Origin: UBA1479 sp048263775
GTDB lineage: Bacteria; Pseudomonadota; Alphaproteobacteria; Rhodospirillales; Casp-alpha2
Assembly (NCBI GenBank): GCA_048263775.1
Contig: JBLXDU010000010.1
Location: 121,031 to 185,030, forward strand
Direction: 5' to 3'
Length of the DNA stretch: 64,000 nt
Below, in pieces: positions 26,709 through 34,053 of the stretch (within the stretch, counting starts at the first letter, position 1; each line of letters begins with the position of its first letter). The translations under genes were made by a program, and so were the position numbers. The notes under the pieces were generated by a model. It made no database searches. It had not been told where the DNA came from and was given only the letters and a program-made list of their open reading frames with translations.

Positions 26709-27474
26709 GCGGCTTGTCCGCGCGGCGGAACGCGCCGGCGTCCTGATTCTCACCATCGACCGTGAGCAGGCCGGGAATTCGATTTCCCGCGACACCGCCC
26801 AGGCCATGCGCGATGCCCTGGACGGCACGGCCGGCAGGACCGATCTTCGCGGCATCGTCGTGACCGGCGCCGGTGATCGTTTCTTCTGCACCGGCGGCGA
26901 CTTGAAGGCCTACCGCGCCATTTCCTCACCCGAGGAACTGGCAGAGACCTTCGGCGTCGTTCGCGGTTTGCTTGATGCGATCGAGGCTCATCCTCTGCCG
27001 GTCATTGCGGCCATCAATGGCTATGCCCTGGGCGGTGGTGCGGAATTGGCCTTGGCCTGCGATCTGCGGTTCATGGCCGGGGATGCGAAGATCGGCCTAC
27101 CGCAGGCGCGGCTCGGCATCATTCCCGGATGGAACGGCGCAGAGCGCCTGATGCATGTCGTGGGATATGCCCGCGCCATGCGGATGTTGTTGAGTTGCGA
27201 GCAGTTGTCCGCGATGGAAGCCCTGGACCAGGGCCTGGTAGATGCGGTGGCCGCAGACGAAGACGTCGTGGATCATGCCGTGGGTTTTCTTGCCGGCATG
27301 CCGGCGGCGCCCCTGGCGGTATCGGCGACGAAACGGGCGCTGCGCGCGGCCGCGCGCGGCGAGGGCCGGGCAGCCGGGGAGGCGCTTCTGGAAGACTTGT
27401 GGTTTTCCGAGGATCACCGCGAGGCCGAGCAGGCCTTTGCAGAAAAACGTGCCGCCGTCTTCAAAGGACGATGA
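26689..27474 (+). CDS. crotonase-family enzyme (enoyl-CoA hydratase/isomerase-like)
   Basis: 261 residues from the ATG at 26689, overlapping the VOC gene by 20 bases; a GTG at 26701 is an alternative start. The crotonase oxyanion segments are present: DRFFCTGGDLKAY and NGYALGGGAELALACDL, which includes the first catalytic Glu. At the second catalytic position the usual P-E of 'PE..LGIIPG' is P-Q (PQARLGIIPG). Loss of that Glu argues against a standard hydratase and for an isomerase, decarboxylase or hydrolase-type reaction. Third gene of the CoA-thioester operon, convergent with trcR. Confidence 0.88.
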   Translation: MLSNVTERLVRAAERAGVLILTIDREQAGNSISRDTAQAMRDALDGTAGRTDLRGIVVTGAGDRFFCTGGDLKAYRAISSPEELAETFGVVRGLLDAIEAHPLPVIAAINGYALGGGAELALACDLRFMAGDAKIGLPQARLGIIPGWNGAERLMHVVGYARAMRMLLSCEQLSAMEALDQGLVDAVAADEDVVDHAVGFLAGMPAAPLAVSATKRALRAAARGEGRAAGEALLEDLWFSEDHREAEQAFAEKRAAVFKGR

Positions 27475-27492
27475 CGGTACGCCGGGACAGGG

Positions 27493-28173
27493 TCAGTCCT
27501 GGGCACCCTCGGTAGTCGGTGCACTTTCCGTGGTCGGCCAGACAGATTCCGCGCTGGGCTCGGGTGCCGGGGCGGGTTCGGCCGGTGCCGGCGGTGCCGC
27601 AGGTTCCATACCTTGGACGCCGGACGCTTGGGCGGCCGGGCCGTGGACGGTACCGGCCCGCGCACGGGCAACGGCGATGACCTTTTCCAGATCGTCGGCC
27701 GTACACAAGCCCAGACCCACCGGGTTCTGCGGCTTGATGTTCGAGGTGTTCCAGTGCGAACGGTCGCGCACGGACATGATGGTCGGCTTGGTCGTGCCGA
27801 TCAGTTTGGAAATCTGGCCGTCGGACATTTCCGGATAATTCTTCACCAGCCAGGCGATGGCGTCGGGACGGTCCTGGCGCTTGGCCACGGGGGTGTAACG
27901 CGCACCCTTGGTTTTCTTCGGCAGGGGCAGGGACGGCTTGGCGGCTTTCAGGCTGGCCGTGGCGTCGCCTTCGCAGCGCTCCAGTTCCTCCTGGGTCAGT
28001 TCACCGGCCTGCACGGGGTCAAGCCCCTGCATTCCGATGGCGACTTCGTCGTCGGCGATGGCCTGAACTTCCAGTTCATGCAGGCCGCAGAATTCGGCGA
28101 TCTGCCTGAAGGTGAGGGCCGTGTTCTCCACAAGCCAGACGGCTGTGGCCTTCGGCATCAACGGACGCGCCAT
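27493..28173 (-). CDS. trcR: DUF1013 / TrcR-type cell-cycle transcriptional regulator
   Basis: 226 residues from the ATG at 28173 (MARPLMPKATAVWLVENTAL), preceded by GGAAGGTAATT. Two short helix-turn-helix-like halves are visible (QIAEFCGLHELEVQAI and QISKLIGTTKPTIMSV), the DUF1013 pattern, then a Pro/Ala/Glu-rich disordered tail of about 50 residues. The family is nearly confined to Alphaproteobacteria and is known in Caulobacter as TrcR, an RNA-polymerase-associated regulator. An in-frame extension to 28326 exists but is not conserved-looking. Confidence 0.88.
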   Translation of the reverse strand: MARPLMPKATAVWLVENTALTFRQIAEFCGLHELEVQAIADDEVAIGMQGLDPVQAGELTQEELERCEGDATASLKAAKPSLPLPKKTKGARYTPVAKRQDRPDAIAWLVKNYPEMSDGQISKLIGTTKPTIMSVRDRSHWNTSNIKPQNPVGLGLCTADDLEKVIAVARARAGTVHGPAAQASGVQGMEPAAPPAPAEPAPAPEPSAESVWPTTESAPTTEGAQD

Positions 28174-28265
28174 AATTACCTTCCCATTCGGTGTTGGATT
28201 TCGGGATTGTCTTAATCGACCAGCACGCCCCCGCGCGTACGGGGACGCACCGGAACTTGCGACGT

Positions 28266-28293
28266 TATATAGGCACAAGGGCCCTCGGGTCAA
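28266..28293 (-). promoter_or_regulatory. sigma-70-type promoter of trcR
   Basis: On the minus strand TTGACC (28288-28293) and TATATA (28266-28271) are 16 bases apart. The predicted start near 28259 gives a leader of about 85 bases ending at the trcR ATG. It separates trcR transcription from the upstream quinone oxidoreductase gene. Confidence 0.6.
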
Positions 28294-28315
28294 AGGATCA
28301 GATTGATTTTGGGGG

Positions 28316-29317
28316 CTATTCCGCAACCTGAAACACGATTTTTCCGATGTGCTGGTTGGATTCCATCAATTCATGGGCTTCGCGCGCCTGATTTAGGGAA
28401 AAAGTCTTGTAAATCACAGGCTTGACCTCACCCTTCTCGATCAGGGGCCAGACATTCTCGCGCACGGCCTTTGCGATCACGCCTTTTCGGGCGATCGACT
28501 GGGCCCGCAGGGTCGATCCGGTGATGGTCAGACGCTTCAGCATCAGCGGCATGAAGTTGATTTCGGCCTTGGATCCCTTCATGAACGCGATATTGACCAG
28601 CCGCCCGTCGCGGTTCAGGGATTTCAGGTTCTTTTCAATGTAGTCGCCGCCGACCATGTCGAGGATCACGTCGACGCCCTTGCCGCCGGTGAAGTCCTTG
28701 GCGGCCGCGACGAAGTCTTCTTCCCGGTAGTTGACGGCGCGTTCGGCGCCGAGATCCAGGCAGGCCTGGCATTTTTCGGCGCTGCCTGCCGTGGCGATGA
28801 CCTTCGCACCCAGGCGGCATGCGACCTGGATCGCCGTGGTGCCGATGCCCGACGTGCCGCCGTGGATCATCAGGGTCTCGCCCGGTTTCAGGTCGCCGCG
28901 TTCATACAGGTTGGTCCACACGGTGAAGAAGGTTTCCGGTAGCGCCGCTGCCTCGACCATGGACAGGCCCTTCGGCACCGGCAGGCATTGTTCGGTGGGG
29001 GCCGTGACGTATTCGCCGTACCCGCCGCCCGCGACCAGGGCACAAAGGGCGTCGCCCACGGCCCAGCCTTCGACGCCGTCACCCAAGGCGGCCACGGTGC
29101 CCGAAACCTCCAGCCCCGGAATGTCCGTCACGCCTTCGGGTGGGGCATAATGGCCCAGGCGCTGCACCACGTCGGGGCGATTGACGCCGGCGGCCGCGAC
29201 CTTGATCAGGACCTCGCCCTTGGCGGGGACCGGCACGGGGCGGGTCGTGATGCGCAACTGTTCCGGGCCGCCGGGCTCGGCGATTTCAACGCAGGTCATT
29301 TCCGTGGGCAGGGACAT
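28316..29317 (-). CDS. NAD(P)H:quinone oxidoreductase, PIG3/zeta-crystallin type
   Basis: 333 residues of the medium-chain dehydrogenase/reductase family without the zinc-site cysteines. Residues 1-125 form the GroES-like catalytic domain (VAAAGVNRPDVVQRLGHY). The Rossmann fold has HGGTSGIGTTAIQVA as its dinucleotide loop near residue 153, then GADVILDMVGGDYIEKNLKSL. It resembles PIG3-type quinone reductases that use NADPH. Transcribed alone, upstream of trcR. Confidence 0.9.
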   Translation of the reverse strand: MSLPTEMTCVEIAEPGGPEQLRITTRPVPVPAKGEVLIKVAAAGVNRPDVVQRLGHYAPPEGVTDIPGLEVSGTVAALGDGVEGWAVGDALCALVAGGGYGEYVTAPTEQCLPVPKGLSMVEAAALPETFFTVWTNLYERGDLKPGETLMIHGGTSGIGTTAIQVACRLGAKVIATAGSAEKCQACLDLGAERAVNYREEDFVAAAKDFTGGKGVDVILDMVGGDYIEKNLKSLNRDGRLVNIAFMKGSKAEINFMPLMLKRLTITGSTLRAQSIARKGVIAKAVRENVWPLIEKGEVKPVIYKTFSLNQAREAHELMESNQHIGKIVFQVAE

Positions 29318-29401
29318 GAGGCAATCCGTTCGCTAGTGGGTTTTCCAATGGCCCCTTCACCTAGTAGATTGAGGCCCCACAGCGCAAGAGGGGATGACAC
29401 C

Positions 29402-29590
29402 ATGGCCATGGACGTGGACGACCTGGAACCGCAGAAGAAAAAGCCGGAGTTGAAGAACCTCGAGGTGATGTCGATCGAGGCGCTGAACGACTATATCGGC
29501 GATCTGGAGACCGAAATCACGCGTGTGCGCGAGACCATCAAGGCCAAGGAAGCCGCGCGCCAAAGCGCCGACAGCTTTTTCAAGTCGTAG
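29402..29590 (+). CDS. DUF1192 family small protein
   Basis: 62 residues starting MAMDVDDLEP and containing LEVMSIEALNDYIGDLETEITRV, the DUF1192 signature found in Alphaproteobacteria. It is mostly charged helix and probably a short coiled coil. Function unknown. Its last 11 bases overlap the end of the convergent small membrane-protein gene. Confidence 0.85.
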   Translation: MAMDVDDLEPQKKKPELKNLEVMSIEALNDYIGDLETEITRVRETIKAKEAARQSADSFFKS

Positions 29591-29846
29591 GTTCCTGCGG
29601 CCCTGGTGCCGCCGCCGCGCGGGTAGCCGTCATCGCGCGCCTTTTACGCCGCGACGCCATGAACATCAGCCAGCCGACAGGCCCCAGGAACAGCACGATG
29701 ACCAGCCAACCCATGCGCGGGCTGAACGGGCAGGCGGCGCCGTCCTCGGCCGGTTTGGCCGGGGAAATGGCTTTCGACAGGGCGACGTGTATCAGCGGCA
29801 GAACGAAGCCGATCACGATCACGGCCCAGGCGGCGGCAGGCGACAT
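29580..29846 (-). CDS. small two-helix membrane protein, PLDc_N-like
   Basis: 88 residues from the ATG at 29846. Two transmembrane segments (about 4-24 and 45-67) flank a cytoplasm- or periplasm-exposed loop (SPAKPAEDGAACPF), and the carboxyl end is Arg/Lys-rich (ASRRKRR). MGWLVIVLFLGPVGWLMF resembles the amino-terminal membrane domain of phospholipase-D-like nucleases (PLDc_N), but no catalytic domain is attached. I treat it as an uncharacterised small membrane protein. Confidence 0.7.
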   Translation of the reverse strand: MSPAAAWAVIVIGFVLPLIHVALSKAISPAKPAEDGAACPFSPRMGWLVIVLFLGPVGWLMFMASRRKRRAMTATRAAAAPGPQEPTT

Positions 29847-29956
29847 GACAAATCCTCTGCTTTCGATTAGGGGAAACTTAACATCCCAAGGGTAGCCTGT
29901 AAGCAGGACACGAGGCGAAAGTGTCCTTTTACTTCTATGCCTCCCTGAAACTCGCG

Positions 29957-29989
29957 ACCGCCCTCCCAACCCGAGGGCGGTTATTTTTA
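29957..29989 (+). terminator. strong rho-independent terminator with no obvious upstream gene
   Basis: The nine-base stem ACCGCCCTC / GAGGGCGGT (29957-29965 with 29973-29981), loop CCAACCC, is followed by TATTTTTA. On the plus strand the nearest coding sequence upstream is the DUF1192 gene ending at 29590, with the minus-strand gene in between, so it may close a small RNA. Confidence 0.8.
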
Positions 29990-30135
29990 TGTCGGGGCAG
30001 CATAGATGGCGCGAATTCCAGGGGTAAATTCACGGTTGTCAATAACCCTTTACAGTTGACGGGTATAGGTCGGCTGGCTACGCTTCCCTTGTCATTCAGG
30101 CGAGTTTGACAGGTGTGAGGCATATAAAATAATTA

Positions 30136-30170
30136 AAGGGCCGCTGGGCAAACCGGCGGCCCTTAATCAA
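30136..30170. terminator. terminator-like hairpin before the thioesterase pair
   Basis: The stem AAGGGCCGC / GCGGCCCTT (30136-30144 with 30156-30164) is followed on the plus strand by AATCAATT and on the minus strand by TAATTATTTT, so it may work in either direction. It lies 53 bases before the first thioesterase ATG. Confidence 0.6.
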
Positions 30171-30222
30171 TTCCGGATCCGTATTCTCGGACCTCCCGCC
30201 TTAACGAAAAGACCCGCCCGCC

Positions 30223-30675
30223 ATGGCCGACGAAAAGACCCCCGAAACCCGCGCCGCCTATCCGCATATTCTGCCGATCCAGACCCGGTGGATGGACAAC
30301 GACATCTACGGCCACGTCAACAACGTGACCTATTACAGCTACTTCGACACGGTGGTGAACAGCTATCTGATTGATGTGGGCGGGCTGGATATCCATGACG
30401 GCACGGTCGTCGGCTTCGCGGTCGAGACGACCTGCCGGTTCTTCAAGCCCGTGGCCTTTCCGGAAAATCTGGCGGCGGGATTGCGGGTCGGCAAGCTGGG
30501 CAATTCCAGCGTCCGTTACGAAATCGCCATCTTCAAGGACGGCGAGGACACGGCCGCCGCTGCCGGCCATTTCATCCATGTATTCGTCGACCGCCGGACG
30601 GACCGGCCGACGCCGGTCCCGGTAACCATTCGCAGCGCCCTGGAAAAGCTCCTCGTGGCGGGTGGCGGACAATGA
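30223..30675 (+). CDS. 4HBT hotdog-fold acyl-CoA thioesterase, copy 1
   Basis: 150 residues. TRWMDNDIYGHVNNVTYYSYFDT is the hotdog active-site region with the catalytic Asp, and HFIHVFVDRRT closes the fold. It hydrolyses acyl-CoA esters, substrate unknown. It overlaps copy 2 by four bases (ATGA), so both proteins are coupled and could form a mixed oligomer. Confidence 0.88.
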   Translation: MADEKTPETRAAYPHILPIQTRWMDNDIYGHVNNVTYYSYFDTVVNSYLIDVGGLDIHDGTVVGFAVETTCRFFKPVAFPENLAAGLRVGKLGNSSVRYEIAIFKDGEDTAAAAGHFIHVFVDRRTDRPTPVPVTIRSALEKLLVAGGGQ

Positions 30676-31118
30676 GCGACGACACGACCGACCCGCGCCA
30701 AATGCCGCTTTCGGGCTATCCCTACCGCATCGAGATTCCCACCCGGTTCGGCGACAATGACATGCTGGGACACGCCAACAACGTTGCCTACAACCGCTAT
30801 GTCGAGGCCGTGGTGACGCAGTTCCAGATGCAGGAAGCGGGCGTCGACTATGCCAGGCATCGCATCGCCCCGGTCGCCGTGGAAACGCTCTGCCGTTTCC
30901 ACCGTTCCCTCAGCTATCCGGAAATCGTTCATGCGGGGCTCCGTGTCGGGCGTTTGGGCAATTCCAGCGTCACCTTCCTGATCGGCCTGTTCGGTGCGTC
31001 CAACCGCGACGCCCCTGCGGCCACGGGTCATTTCATCCATGTCTATTCGGACCGGGACACGGAAACCGCCGTGCCCATGCCGGATGCCGCCCGGGCCGTC
31101 TACGAACGGTTCCGCTGA
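30672..31118 (+). CDS. 4HBT hotdog-fold acyl-CoA thioesterase, copy 2
   Basis: 148 residues. TRFGDNDMLGHANNVAYNRYVE aligns with copy 1 and keeps the catalytic Asp. LRVGRLGNSSV is nearly identical in both, indicating tandem duplication. The two have since diverged, which suggests different substrates or a heteromer. The operon faces the hsp20 gene. Confidence 0.87.
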   Translation: MSDDTTDPRQMPLSGYPYRIEIPTRFGDNDMLGHANNVAYNRYVEAVVTQFQMQEAGVDYARHRIAPVAVETLCRFHRSLSYPEIVHAGLRVGRLGNSSVTFLIGLFGASNRDAPAATGHFIHVYSDRDTETAVPMPDAARAVYERFR

Positions 31119-31124
31119 GCAGGC

Positions 31125-31159
31125 AAAAGAAAAGGCGCGTCCGGTTTCCCGAACGCGCC
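31125..31159 (-). terminator. rho-independent terminator of the hsp20 gene
   Basis: On the minus strand the seven-base stem GGCGCGT / ACGCGCC (31134-31140 with 31153-31159) is followed by TTTTCTTTT. It lies 30 bases past the hsp20 stop. On the plus strand it also follows the thioesterase pair but without a T tract. Confidence 0.8.
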
Positions 31160-31186
31160 CCTTCCGTCTGACGTAACTGCGTGAGA

Positions 31187-31642
31187 TTAGGCGGCCTTGC
31201 GGCTGAACAGTTTCTTCTGCCCGCCCGTGATCGCGATCTTGCGGGGTTTCTTTTCTTCCGGAACGACGCGTTCCAGTTCGATGTGCAGAAGGCCGTTTTC
31301 AAGGGCGCCGCCCTTGACCTCGATATGATCGGCAAGCTGGAAGCGGCGTTCGAACGCACGGCCGGCGATGCCGCGGTGAACGTAGACGACGTTCTCGTCC
31401 TTCGCGTCCGCATGCTTGCCGGTGACGATCAGGGTGCCGTCGTTGACGGTAACCTCAAGGTCGTTCTCGCCGAAGCCGGCGACGGCCATGGTGATCCGGT
31501 AGGTGTCTTCGCCCAATTGTTCGATGTTGTAGGGCGGATAGGAATTGCCGTCGTCATGGCGCATGGCGCTGTCAAGCAGCCGTTCGAGACGATCAAAACC
31601 GACGGAATGACGGAACAGGGGGGTGAAATCGATGGTACGCAT
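31187..31642 (-). CDS. small heat-shock protein, Hsp20/alpha-crystallin family
   Basis: 151 residues from the ATG at 31642, which sits eight bases after AGGAGG; an in-frame TTG two codons earlier is too close to that site. The alpha-crystallin core runs from about 30 to 130 (YRITMAVAGFGENDL, VYVHRGIAGRAFERRF and the terminal strand region). It holds unfolding proteins during stress as an oligomer. A RpoH-type promoter and a ROSE-like thermometer lie upstream and a terminator downstream, giving a monocistronic heat-shock gene. Confidence 0.93.
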   Translation of the reverse strand: MRTIDFTPLFRHSVGFDRLERLLDSAMRHDDGNSYPPYNIEQLGEDTYRITMAVAGFGENDLEVTVNDGTLIVTGKHADAKDENVVYVHRGIAGRAFERRFQLADHIEVKGGALENGLLHIELERVVPEEKKPRKIAITGGQKKLFSRKAA

Positions 31643-31649
31643 AACCAAG

Positions 31650-31676
31650 TCCTCCTTGAACGAAGCGATATGGTGC
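31650..31676 (-). promoter_or_regulatory. ROSE-like RNA thermometer in the hsp20 leader
   Basis: Next to the start, the leader contains UCGCU (31664-31668), a seven-base loop and AGGA (31653-31656), the pairing that defines ROSE elements (U-Y-G-C-U with AGGA). ACCA upstream can close the stem with UGGU just before the AUG. The Shine-Dalgarno would be masked at low temperature. Read by eye; the upstream hairpins usual in ROSE leaders were not folded. Confidence 0.55.
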
Positions 31677-31788
31677 CCGCCAGCGCGAGTTGCCGTTCAG
31701 GACCGCCGCAATGGCCGATCCAACGAACCGCGCGGGTCAGGCGGTTCAGGTTTCGCGGGCCCCGTTCGGGCACCCGCTTCCAGGCATG

Positions 31789-31817
31789 AGATAGGTTTGG
31801 GAAAAATCCTGCGCAAG
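31789..31817 (-). promoter_or_regulatory. RpoH (sigma-32)-type promoter of hsp20
   Basis: On the minus strand CTTG (31814-31817) and CCTATCT (31789-31795) are 18 bases apart, matching the alphaproteobacterial heat-shock pattern. Transcription would start near 31782, giving a leader of about 140 bases that includes the ROSE-like element. Confidence 0.6.
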
Positions 31818-31865
31818 ACCCTGGCGGAAATTTTTCCGCCGGAAAACATAGGGAAAGTCAGATGG

Positions 31866-33740
31866 TTAAGAGGCCTTGGCCGCGTTGCCGGATTGCCACA
31901 TAACCTCGTACAGATTGACGTCCCCGTCGAAGCCCTTCATGGCGAAACCGCCCGCGGATTTGAAGGAAATGCCCTTGCCGGTGCAGATCCCACGCACGGT
32001 TTCCGACACGAATATCTGATCGGCCTGGGCCTTGTCGACGATGCGCGCCGCCAACTGAACCGTGGTGCCGAACAGGTCGTTGTCCTCGGCAATCGGCTCG
32101 CCCGCGTTGATGCCGATCTTCAGCTTGAGCGGCAGGGCAGGGTTTGATCCGCGAAGTTGGATGGTTTCCTTCTGGATCTCGATCGACGCCTCGACCGCGT
32201 TGGTCGGCTGATCGAATGAACACATCATGCCGTCGCCCGTGTGCTTGACCTCGCGGCCGTGATAGCGGGTCAGGTTTTCGCGCACGATCTTGTTGTGGGC
32301 GCGCACGACTTCCTGCGCCCCGGCGTCGCCCAATTCCTGGGTCAACGCGGTGGAGCCGGCGATGTCCGTAAACAGCACGGCGACGACCCGCGCCTGGGCT
32401 TCCTTCGGCTTCGGCTTGTTCCAGTCTTCCAATGCCGTTTTCAGGTGGGACGGGCCCGAGGCGTTGTCCGTCAGGTGGTTGGCCATGGCATTGCGGCCAG
32501 CCTGGAACATGCTCATGTAGCGGGAATCCTGCAGCAGGTATTCCTCGTAGCGGTCGGCGAAGGACGCGGCATGGGATTTCTTGAAGCCCATGACCTGGAC
32601 GCTGTCGGCCAGAATGCGGGACCGCGTCGAGGGATCCAGATCGCGTTTTGACGACAGGGATTCACAAGCGCCGGCGAGGAACAGGTTGATCCCGAACTTG
32701 GTAAAGTTATCGAGCTTTTTCTTGTCCTGGCCGGTGACGTCGAGAAGCTGGCCCAGGAACTTCATCATGTAGGCCTTTTGCTTTTCGCCAGCGGCGTCGA
32801 GCATGGGTTGCGGCTCCTGACCGCCGCCGTACTTGTCGGCCTCCAGGGTCACGCCGCGCTTGGTCTCGTCGTTCTCCAGTTCCTCGCGCAGGCGCTGGTT
32901 GGCGGCGTCGTCGGTCTCGCCGCGCGCCGCTTCTTCGGCCTTGGCCTGTTCGCGCCAATCACCGATCGTGCCTTCGGGCTTTTCCGTGTCGACTTCTATG
33001 GTATTTGCCGGCGGTTGCCCCAATGCCGATGCTGCCCGATCAAGGATGGAGGCCACACTGGTGCCGCTGCCCCCCTGTTGTACGGGCATACCGCCGGATG
33101 CTTGCCGTCCCTTGAGCCGAATATTCCGAAGATAGGTGACCGCCAGGGTCGAGGCGGTCAGAAGGAAACTGGCGACAAACACCAGGAAGATGGCGTTGGC
33201 TTCGACCGTGCCGGAAATTTTGTAGCCGAACAGCATCTTGCCGCTGAAGTACCAGGAAAAGGCGACCGCGAAACCACCGGACACCAGCAAACTGACCAAA
33301 GCCAGCATGAGCATCTTGATGACGACCGCTGTCGCCGTCGCGGTGATGCTGTTGGCATTGCTTGCGGCGCGGCGCTTTTTCGGCGCGTCGTCGTCATCGT
33401 CGTAATAATCATCGTCGTCGTCACCGCGCGACATGGACCAGTCGCCGCCACCGCCACCGCCACCGCCACCGCCGCCGTCAGCCTTACCGCTACCGATGTC
33501 GCGAAAGCCTTTGTGTTCCTCGGCGCCTTTGGGTCCACGATAGATCGTCGTGTCCTGGTGGTTGCCGATATCGCTGTCATAGGTTTCCTTGACCACCTTG
33601 ACGGCATCGAAACCGGGCGTCTTCTCGATCTTCTTGGCTTCTTCGATGGCCTTTTCACGCTGCGCGGCGCCGAACTGGGCGTGAATCGACCAGCGGCCAG
33701 CCTGCTGCACGTGGACCTCGAAATGAATGTGTCTTGCCAT
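31866..33740 (-). CDS. membrane-bound class III adenylate/guanylate cyclase with unusual N-terminal linker
   Basis: 624 residues from the ATG at 33740. An amino-terminal basic/aromatic domain (1-85) precedes an 11-residue glycine run (89-99) and an acidic Asp/Tyr stretch (107-118). Two transmembrane segments follow (about 141-165 and 181-203). A helical middle leads to a cyclase catalytic domain from about 452. Metal-binding Asp459 (FTDIAGST) and Asp503 (GDGMMCSF) are kept. The usual transition-state Asn is Gln562 (VQLAARI). Product nucleotide and signal are unknown; it may be active but atypical. Codon use looks native. Confidence 0.88.
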   Translation of the reverse strand: MARHIHFEVHVQQAGRWSIHAQFGAAQREKAIEEAKKIEKTPGFDAVKVVKETYDSDIGNHQDTTIYRGPKGAEEHKGFRDIGSGKADGGGGGGGGGGGDWSMSRGDDDDDYYDDDDDAPKKRRAASNANSITATATAVVIKMLMLALVSLLVSGGFAVAFSWYFSGKMLFGYKISGTVEANAIFLVFVASFLLTASTLAVTYLRNIRLKGRQASGGMPVQQGGSGTSVASILDRAASALGQPPANTIEVDTEKPEGTIGDWREQAKAEEAARGETDDAANQRLREELENDETKRGVTLEADKYGGGQEPQPMLDAAGEKQKAYMMKFLGQLLDVTGQDKKKLDNFTKFGINLFLAGACESLSSKRDLDPSTRSRILADSVQVMGFKKSHAASFADRYEEYLLQDSRYMSMFQAGRNAMANHLTDNASGPSHLKTALEDWNKPKPKEAQARVVAVLFTDIAGSTALTQELGDAGAQEVVRAHNKIVRENLTRYHGREVKHTGDGMMCSFDQPTNAVEASIEIQKETIQLRGSNPALPLKLKIGINAGEPIAEDNDLFGTTVQLAARIVDKAQADQIFVSETVRGICTGKGISFKSAGGFAMKGFDGDVNLYEVMWQSGNAAKAS

Positions 33741-33966
33741 GGCCGTTACCCAGCCGCTCCCCATTAATCAGACCGAATTACCGTCGTAGCCGCAGATCGC
33801 CTTCCCCGGTCGAACGGGGCTACCGGATGTTTCGGTACTTCCCAGAAGAGCAATTTTGATGCGGGCAGGTAAACATTTCCCTACCCGATTGCATAAAAGT
33901 TAGCATAGCTGTTCATGCTATGGGAGGGGTTGATTTTAACCCCCTTATCCTAGGGATTGTGCACGG
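33741..33966 (-). other. structured leader and promoter region of the cyclase gene
   Basis: This is part of the 313 gene-free bases 33741-34053; the rest is the rpmE terminator and leader end. On the minus strand the part near 33790-33835 can form a GTAGCC/GGCTAC stem enclosing CCCCG/CGGGG. Farther upstream are ATGCTA-type and GGGGTT/AACCCC (33926-33943) inverted repeats. I can name no known riboswitch. A long structured leader is an inference. Confidence 0.4.
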
Positions 33967-33995
33967 AAAAGGGCGCGCCCTTGGGGTGCGCCCTT
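33967..33995 (-). terminator. rho-independent terminator of rpmE
   Basis: On the minus strand the stem GGGCGC / GCGCCC (33988-33993 with 33971-33976) is followed by TTTT (33967-33970). It lies about 60 bases after the rpmE stop. Confidence 0.75.
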
Positions 33996-34053
33996 GTGCA
34001 CGTCGATTCAGGTTCCGGCCAGTGCCGGAGATCGCCCCCGAAGGGACGAATTC

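Larger units (their letters stand above)
29847..30222. other. 376-base intergenic region with two terminator-like hairpins, possible small RNA locus
   Basis: No convincing protein gene is here. It holds a GGACACG-aggcgaaag-TGTCC hairpin near 29908-29928, a strong plus-strand terminator at 29957-29989, then a TTGACG box near 30056 with TACGCT 17 bases on, and a second hairpin terminator at 30136-30170 just before the thioesterase operon. The pattern fits one or two short transcripts. The codon pattern gives no support for the 62-codon frames that cross it. Confidence 0.5.

Noticed and set aside
29921..30109. Short plus- and minus-strand frames in the intergenic region
   Set aside because: They cross a strong terminator hairpin and show no ribosome-binding site or family signature.
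33440..33480. A GCC/ACC triplet repeat that looked like a microsatellite
   Set aside because: It encodes the glycine run of the cyclase in frame. It may vary in length, but it is explained by coding.
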